The translations under genes and the position numbers were made by a program. Positions 60,702 to 64,000 of a stretch of DNA of 64,000 nt are shown piece by piece. The stretch lies in contig NZ_CP064942.1 in assembly GCF_015679265.1 (NCBI RefSeq), positions 1,458,001 through 1,522,000 of the forward strand, given 5' to 3'. Source of the stretch: Pontivivens ytuae (GTDB taxonomy: Bacteria > Pseudomonadota > Alphaproteobacteria > Rhodobacterales > Rhodobacteraceae). The notes under the pieces are model-generated. The model was not told the DNA's origin. It did not search any database and saw only the letters and a list, made by a program, of their open reading frames with translations. Position 1 is the first letter of the stretch, and every line of letters starts with the position of its first letter.

Positions 60702-61463
60702 ATGCTCAAGACCCGCATCATCCCCTGCCTCGACGTGAAGGACGGCCGCGTCGTGAAGGGCGTCAACTTCAAGGGCCTCGTGGACGCGGGCGACCCGGTG
60801 GAGGCGGCCATCGCCTATGATGCGGCGGGGGCGGACGAGCTCTGCTTTCTCGACATCGCCGCGACGCTGGAGAACCGCGGCACGATGTACGACCTCGCCA
60901 GCCGGACGGCAGAGGCCTGCTTCATGCCGCTGACCATCGGCGGCGGCGTGCGCACGGTCGAGGACGTGCGGGCGCTGCTGCTCGCCGGGGCCGACAAGGT
61001 GAGCTTCAACTCCGCTGCCGTGGCCAACCCGGATGTGATCAACGCCGCCGCCAACAAGTTCGGCGCGCAGTGCATCGTGGTGGCGGTGGACGCGAAGACG
61101 GTGGAGCCCGGCCGCTGGGAGATCTTCACCCATGGCGGCACGAAGCCCACGGGCATCGACGCGGTCGAGTTCGCGAAGGACATGGCCGCGCGCGGCACGG
61201 GGGAGATCCTGCTGACCTCAATGGACAAGGACGGCACCAAGTCGGGCTACAACCTGCCGCTGACCAAGGCGATCTCGGATGCGGTGAGCGTCCCTGTCAT
61301 CGCCTCGGGCGGGGTCGGCACGCTGGATCACCTCGTCGAGGGCGTGACGGAAGGCGGGGCGAGCGCGGTGCTCGCCGCCTCGATCTTCCACTTCGGAACC
61401 TATTCCATCGGCGAGGCGAAGGCCCACATGGCCGCCGCCGGCATTCCCATGAGGCTGCAATGA
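60702..61463 (+). CDS. hisF: Imidazole glycerol phosphate synthase subunit HisF (cyclase)
   Basis: A 253-residue (beta-alpha)8 cyclase that uses ammonia from HisH to close the imidazole ring. The catalytic Asp residues are in [13 protein letters not shown] and [10 protein letters not shown], and the phosphate sites in GGGVRT and SGGVGTLD. The ATG at 60702 begins the fold. It overlaps hisE by ATGA. Confidence 0.96.
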   Translation: MLKTRIIPCLDVKDGRVVKGVNFKGLVDAGDPVEAAIAYDAAGADELCFLDIAATLENRGTMYDLASRTAEACFMPLTIGGGVRTVEDVRALLLAGADKVSFNSAAVANPDVINAAANKFGAQCIVVAVDAKTVEPGRWEIFTHGGTKPTGIDAVEFAKDMAARGTGEILLTSMDKDGTKSGYNLPLTKAISDAVSVPVIASGGVGTLDHLVEGVTEGGASAVLAASIFHFGTYSIGEAKAHMAAAGIPMRLQ

Positions 61464-61771
61464 ACGTGCTCGACCGCCTGGCGGAGACCATCGCGGGGCG
61501 CGCCGGTGCCGACCCCGAAAGCTCCCACACGGCGCGGATGCTGGCCAAAGGGCCGGAGAAGTGCGCGGAGAAGTTCGGTGAGGAGGCCATCGAGGCGATC
61601 ATCGAGGCTGCGAAGGGCGACACCGACAAGCTGACCTACGAGGCGGCGGACGTGCTCTACCACCTCATGGTGATGCTGACGGCGCGTGGTGTGGCCTGGT
61701 CCGACGTGCTGGCCGAGCTGGAGCGGCGCGAGGGGACCTCCGGGATCGCGGAGAAGGCGTCACGGGGCTAA
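61460..61771 (+). CDS. hisE: Phosphoribosyl-ATP pyrophosphatase
   Basis: A 103-residue HisE, the second step of histidine synthesis. The MazG-like helices with [14 protein letters not shown] and [14 protein letters not shown] carry the Mg-binding acidic residues. It is separate from HisI, as usual in alphaproteobacteria. It is the last gene of hisF-hisE and is followed by a repeat-rich gap. Confidence 0.95.
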   Translation: MNVLDRLAETIAGRAGADPESSHTARMLAKGPEKCAEKFGEEAIEAIIEAAKGDTDKLTYEAADVLYHLMVMLTARGVAWSDVLAELERREGTSGIAEKASRG

Positions 61772-61774
61772 TTC

Positions 61775-61980
61775 GCGCCATCGTCCCGGCCGAAGCGCCG
61801 GGACCGTTCGACGGAAGCCGCAGCAGAAGGCCCCGGCGCGAGGCCGGGGTGGTTGGATTTTAGTGACGCCTGCCTGCGGACCGGACCGTCCCGGCCGTAG
61901 AGCCGGGACCGCTCGCTCAAGCTGGCACCCCTCCCACCCGGAAACGAAAGGCCCCGGCGCTGAGGCCGGGGCGGTTCAGT
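61775..61980. repeat. Two-module palindromic hairpin repeat after hisE
   Basis: A 230-base gap without a gene. It holds two copies of a module: first hairpin GTCCCGGC/GCCGGGAC at 61783-61804 and again 61888-61909, second hairpin CCCCGGC/GCCGGGG at 61831-61849 and again 61952-61971. The two modules are 105-121 bases apart and diverged in the spacers. They resemble the hairpin between gcvH and gcvP. Confidence 0.75.
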
Positions 61981-62001
61981 CTCCGTAAGCGACGTATGCG
62001 C

Positions 62002-62310
62002 TCAGAGGTCCGCCTTCTCGCGGTTCTCGGCGATGATGCGCTGCATCTCCTGCCGCTCCTCCTGGGAGCTCTTCAAATCCGGCGCGATGGCCGAAAACAC
62101 CGCGATGCCGTAGCCGATCAGCGCTACCGGCGTCAGCGCGAGGAAGTAGAGCAGGAAGCCCCAGACACCGAAGAAGATGCCGGCGAGGCCGCCGAGCATC
62201 GCGACGACGAGGCCGAACCAGAGCGGCGCATCCTCCCGCCCCTCATCAAGGTCCCGTAGCATCCAACCAAGTACGGGTACCCAGCGGTAAGGTCTGTCGA
62301 CGGCAGCCAT
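62002..62310 (-). CDS. Small membrane protein of unknown function
   Basis: A 102-residue protein with two adjoining transmembrane segments (residues 30-52 and 55-75), acidic before them (RDLDEGREDAP) and ending in a charged helix (SSQEERQEMQRIIAENREKADL). I recognise no family. It is a single gene followed by the repeat gap; the charged helix may sit on the cytosolic face. Confidence 0.7.
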   Translation of the reverse strand: MAAVDRPYRWVPVLGWMLRDLDEGREDAPLWFGLVVAMLGGLAGIFFGVWGFLLYFLALTPVALIGYGIAVFSAIAPDLKSSQEERQEMQRIIAENREKADL

Positions 62311-62376
62311 TTTCTTCCTCCAAACATAGGCTCTCGAAACGGTTACGCGGCGTGAGAGAAATGGTTCACCGTCAAA

Positions 62377-63306
62377 TCACGCGGCCCGGGTCAGTTCGCG
62401 GAAGACGTCCTCCAGATGAGGCTCCTCGGTGGCCATGTCGCGGATGGTGATGCCCTGCCCGCGCAGGTGGTCGAGCAGGTCCATCGCGGAGTGCTGGGAC
62501 TTGCGATAATGCAGTACCAGTGCGCCATCCTCGCGTGTCTCGCCCCGAACGCCATCGGGCAGACCGGGCAGGTCGGCATCGCCTTCAGGCGTCACGACGA
62601 GCGCCTTTGCGTCGAGCCGGGCGAGCAGGGCGGACGTTTCGTCGCAGGCCACGAGATTGCCCTGGGAGATGATGCCGATGCGGTCGCACATCTCCTCCGC
62701 CTCCTCCAGGTAATGGGTGGTGAGGATGATCGTGGTGCCAGCCGCATTGAGCTCCCGCACGTAGTCCCACAGCATCTGGCGCAGCTCGATGTCCACCCCG
62801 GCCGTGGGTTCGTCGAGGACGAGGACCTGCGGCGCGTGCACCAGCGCCTTGGCCACCAGCAGCCGCCGCCGCATCCCGCCCGACAGCGTGCGGGCATAGG
62901 CCTCCGCCTTGTCGGCGAGGCCCACCTTCTCGAGGATCGCATCGGTCCGCCGCCGCGCCGCCGGAACACCGTAGAGACCCGCCTGCACCTCCAGCGCCGC
63001 GCGGGGCGTGAAGAAGGGGTCGATGTTGAGCTCCTGAGGCACCACGCCGATCGAGGCGCGGGACATCCGCGGGTTCTCGTCCTGGTCGAAGCCCCAGATC
63101 CGCACCTTGCCTTCGGTCTTGTTCACCAGACCGGCCATGATGTTGATCGTGGTCGACTTGCCCGCCCCGTTCGGCCCCAACAGGCCGAAGATCGAACCCG
63201 CGGGAATGCCGAGGTCGAGGCCATGGAGCGCCACCTTGTCGGGCTCGCCGCCCTGCCCGCGATAGACCTTCTTCAGGCCGTGGAGTTCGATGGCGTTGTC
63301 GGGCAT
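62377..63306 (-). CDS. ABC transporter ATP-binding protein (NodI/CcmA-like)
   Basis: A 309-residue ABC ATPase: Walker A GPNGAGKST, Q-loop VVPQELN, signature LSGGMRRRL, Walker B VLVLDEP and switch His in LTTHYLEEAEE. It is of the drug-export or antibiotic-resistance class that works with an ABC-2 permease, which is not in the window. GGGAGGGG precedes the ATG at 63306; a longer frame to 63516 is rejected. All motifs are intact, in contrast to the ABC-like gene at 5396. Confidence 0.9.
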   Translation of the reverse strand: MPDNAIELHGLKKVYRGQGGEPDKVALHGLDLGIPAGSIFGLLGPNGAGKSTTINIMAGLVNKTEGKVRIWGFDQDENPRMSRASIGVVPQELNIDPFFTPRAALEVQAGLYGVPAARRRTDAILEKVGLADKAEAYARTLSGGMRRRLLVAKALVHAPQVLVLDEPTAGVDIELRQMLWDYVRELNAAGTTIILTTHYLEEAEEMCDRIGIISQGNLVACDETSALLARLDAKALVVTPEGDADLPGLPDGVRGETREDGALVLHYRKSQHSAMDLLDHLRGQGITIRDMATEEPHLEDVFRELTRAA

Positions 63307-63435
63307 GGCCCCTCCCCTCGTGCGGGCGCCCTTGCCGGGCCGCGCCGCTTGGATCATATTCCGCCGCGACCGGCGGGTTGCTGAGAGCGATCTATGCCGC
63401 GCTTCGCGAAACGCCAACTCTCGACAAGGCCGCCC

Positions 63436-63618
63436 ATGACCCGACCCGCACCAGAGATCGAGTATGTCACCAAGACCCGCATCGCCTGTGACGGCGGCAC
63501 AGGCGGCCTCGGCCACCCGCGCGTCTGGTACTCCATCGACCCGGAGGAAGGCTTCGTCGAGTGCGGCTACTGCGACAAGCGCTTCGTGCTGGAGGGCGGC
63601 CCGGCGGATCAGCGCTGA
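63436..63618 (+). CDS. Small zinc-finger protein, NDUFS6-like (PF10276)
   Basis: A 60-residue zinc-finger-domain protein: VACDG-like [17 protein letters not shown], then [11 protein letters not shown]. The Cys/His pattern C-x-GHP-x-CxxC matches the bacterial homologues of the complex I subunit NDUFS6. The start at 63436 ([11 protein letters not shown]) is the family start. It has no partner in the window. Confidence 0.85.
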   Translation: MTRPAPEIEYVTKTRIACDGGTGGLGHPRVWYSIDPEEGFVECGYCDKRFVLEGGPADQR

Positions 63619-63636
63619 GCCACCCTGCCCGTTCGA

Positions 63637-64000
63637 TCAGCGGGTGAGATAGCCGCCGTTCACCCACATCGTCTGCCCGTTGACCCACTGGCTGTCCGGC
63701 GAGGCGAGGAAGCGGACCAGCGGCACGATATCGTCGACCTTGCCAAGGCGTCCCTCGACGGAGAGCCCGGCGGCATAGGCCACTGATTGCGGCGTCTCTG
63801 CCCCGTGGAAGAAGGGCGTGTCGACCGGGCCCGGGGCGATGGCGTTCACGGTGATCATCCGGTCACCCAGCTCCTTGGCCATCATCCGGGTGTATTCCTC
63901 CACCGGCGCCTTGGTGCCGGCGTAGATCGCGTAGCCGGGGGCCGCGCCGGCCAGCAGCGACGTGGCGTTGTTGATGATGCGGCCGCCGTCGCGCAGGCGG
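63637..64000 (-). CDS. Short-chain dehydrogenase/reductase, 5' end outside window
   Basis: C-terminal 120 residues of an SDR oxidoreductase. The frame is open to the window edge. It includes RIINNATS, the active-site Tyr-x3-Lys in YAIYAGTKAP, NAIAPGPVDTPFF and the C-terminal cofactor end VNGGY. The coenzyme-binding N-terminal half lies outside the window. Function not assignable. Confidence 0.85.
   Translation of the reverse strand, partial: RLRDGGRIINNATSLLAGAAPGYAIYAGTKAPVEEYTRMMAKELGDRMITVNAIAPGPVDTPFFHGAETPQSVAYAAGLSVEGRLGKVDDIVPLVRFLASPDSQWVNGQTMWVNGGYLTR

Noticed and set aside
61460..62001. Tandem hairpins after hisE as a CRISPR array
   Set aside because: Only two diverged modules, palindromic and without unique spacers of constant length; no cas genes.
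62377..63306. ABC ATPase joined with the membrane protein at 62002 as a transporter
   Set aside because: The small protein has only two helices and no ABC-2 permease features; the true permease is probably outside the window.

Overview
The window is a chromosomal segment of a high-G+C alphaproteobacterium, most likely a member of the Rhodobacterales (Roseobacter/Paracoccaceae group). The evidence is the gene content: class I lysyl-tRNA synthetase, an operon of FabI-like reductase, DUF3141, MaoC/phosphate acyltransferase and acetate kinase, an NDUFS6-like small zinc-finger protein, gcvTHP behind a glycine riboswitch, and scattered his genes. Intergenic copies of a repeat with the core CCTCCGGCGGGGATATTT point the same way. 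There is no rRNA, CRISPR array, insertion sequence or prophage. Genes are dense, usually joined by ATGA or GTGA overlaps, and mostly housekeeping or catabolic.

Layout. 1-4080: end of lysK, then a Baeyer-Villiger-type monooxygenase and an exported agmatine-deiminase-like enzyme on the minus strand. 4332-9431: an unusual cluster of an intact P-loop protein, an ABC exporter homologue whose nucleotide-binding domain has lost every catalytic motif, a histidine kinase and an OmpR-type regulator. Phased ATAAACC (PhoP-box-like) repeats lie between kinase and regulator. 9489-15094: fabI-like, DUF3141 (PhaC-like with a Cys nucleophile), MaoC-PTA/PTB and ackA. 15164-20957: ParA-like ATPase, L,D-transpeptidase, HDAC-like deacetylase, GNAT, alpha/beta hydrolase, 3-oxoacid CoA-transferase and DUF427. 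20982-23264: a beta-helix protein gene interrupted by one amber codon. 23454-31351: DUF4864, recQ, a DUF4166 oxidoreductase, MscS channel, HAD hydrolase, class IV aminotransferase and an RNA uridine methyltransferase.

31429-36692: tandem glycine riboswitch, gcvT, gcvH, gcvP and a Dps protein. 36766-41779: copper chaperone pair, AI-2E-type permease, small membrane proteins, pobA/pobR and tRNA-Met(CAT). 41842-43580: three minus-strand genes, including a renalase-like oxidase. 43680-54762: a leucine/isovalerate catabolic cluster (liuA, mccB, mccA, liuE, liuC) interleaved with LprI-like, EcsC, flavodoxin, DUF1622 and orphan genes; a palindrome sits inside the predicted liuA promoter. 54838-56617: ArsR/SRPBCC pair and a hydrolase. 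56684-61771: hisB-hisH, hisA and hisF-hisE, separated by minus-strand genes for exported proteins. 61772-64000: a two-module hairpin repeat, a small membrane protein, an ABC ATPase, a zinc-finger protein and the end of an SDR gene.

Functional links: HMG-CoA lyase from the leucine pathway yields acetoacetate, which the CoA-transferase at 18980-20317 can activate. The DUF3141/MaoC-PTA/AckA operon could convert short acyl-CoAs to ATP plus free acid. The least explained parts are the P-loop/pseudo-ABC/two-component cluster and the envelope-type genes translationally coupled to the methylcrotonyl-CoA carboxylase gene.
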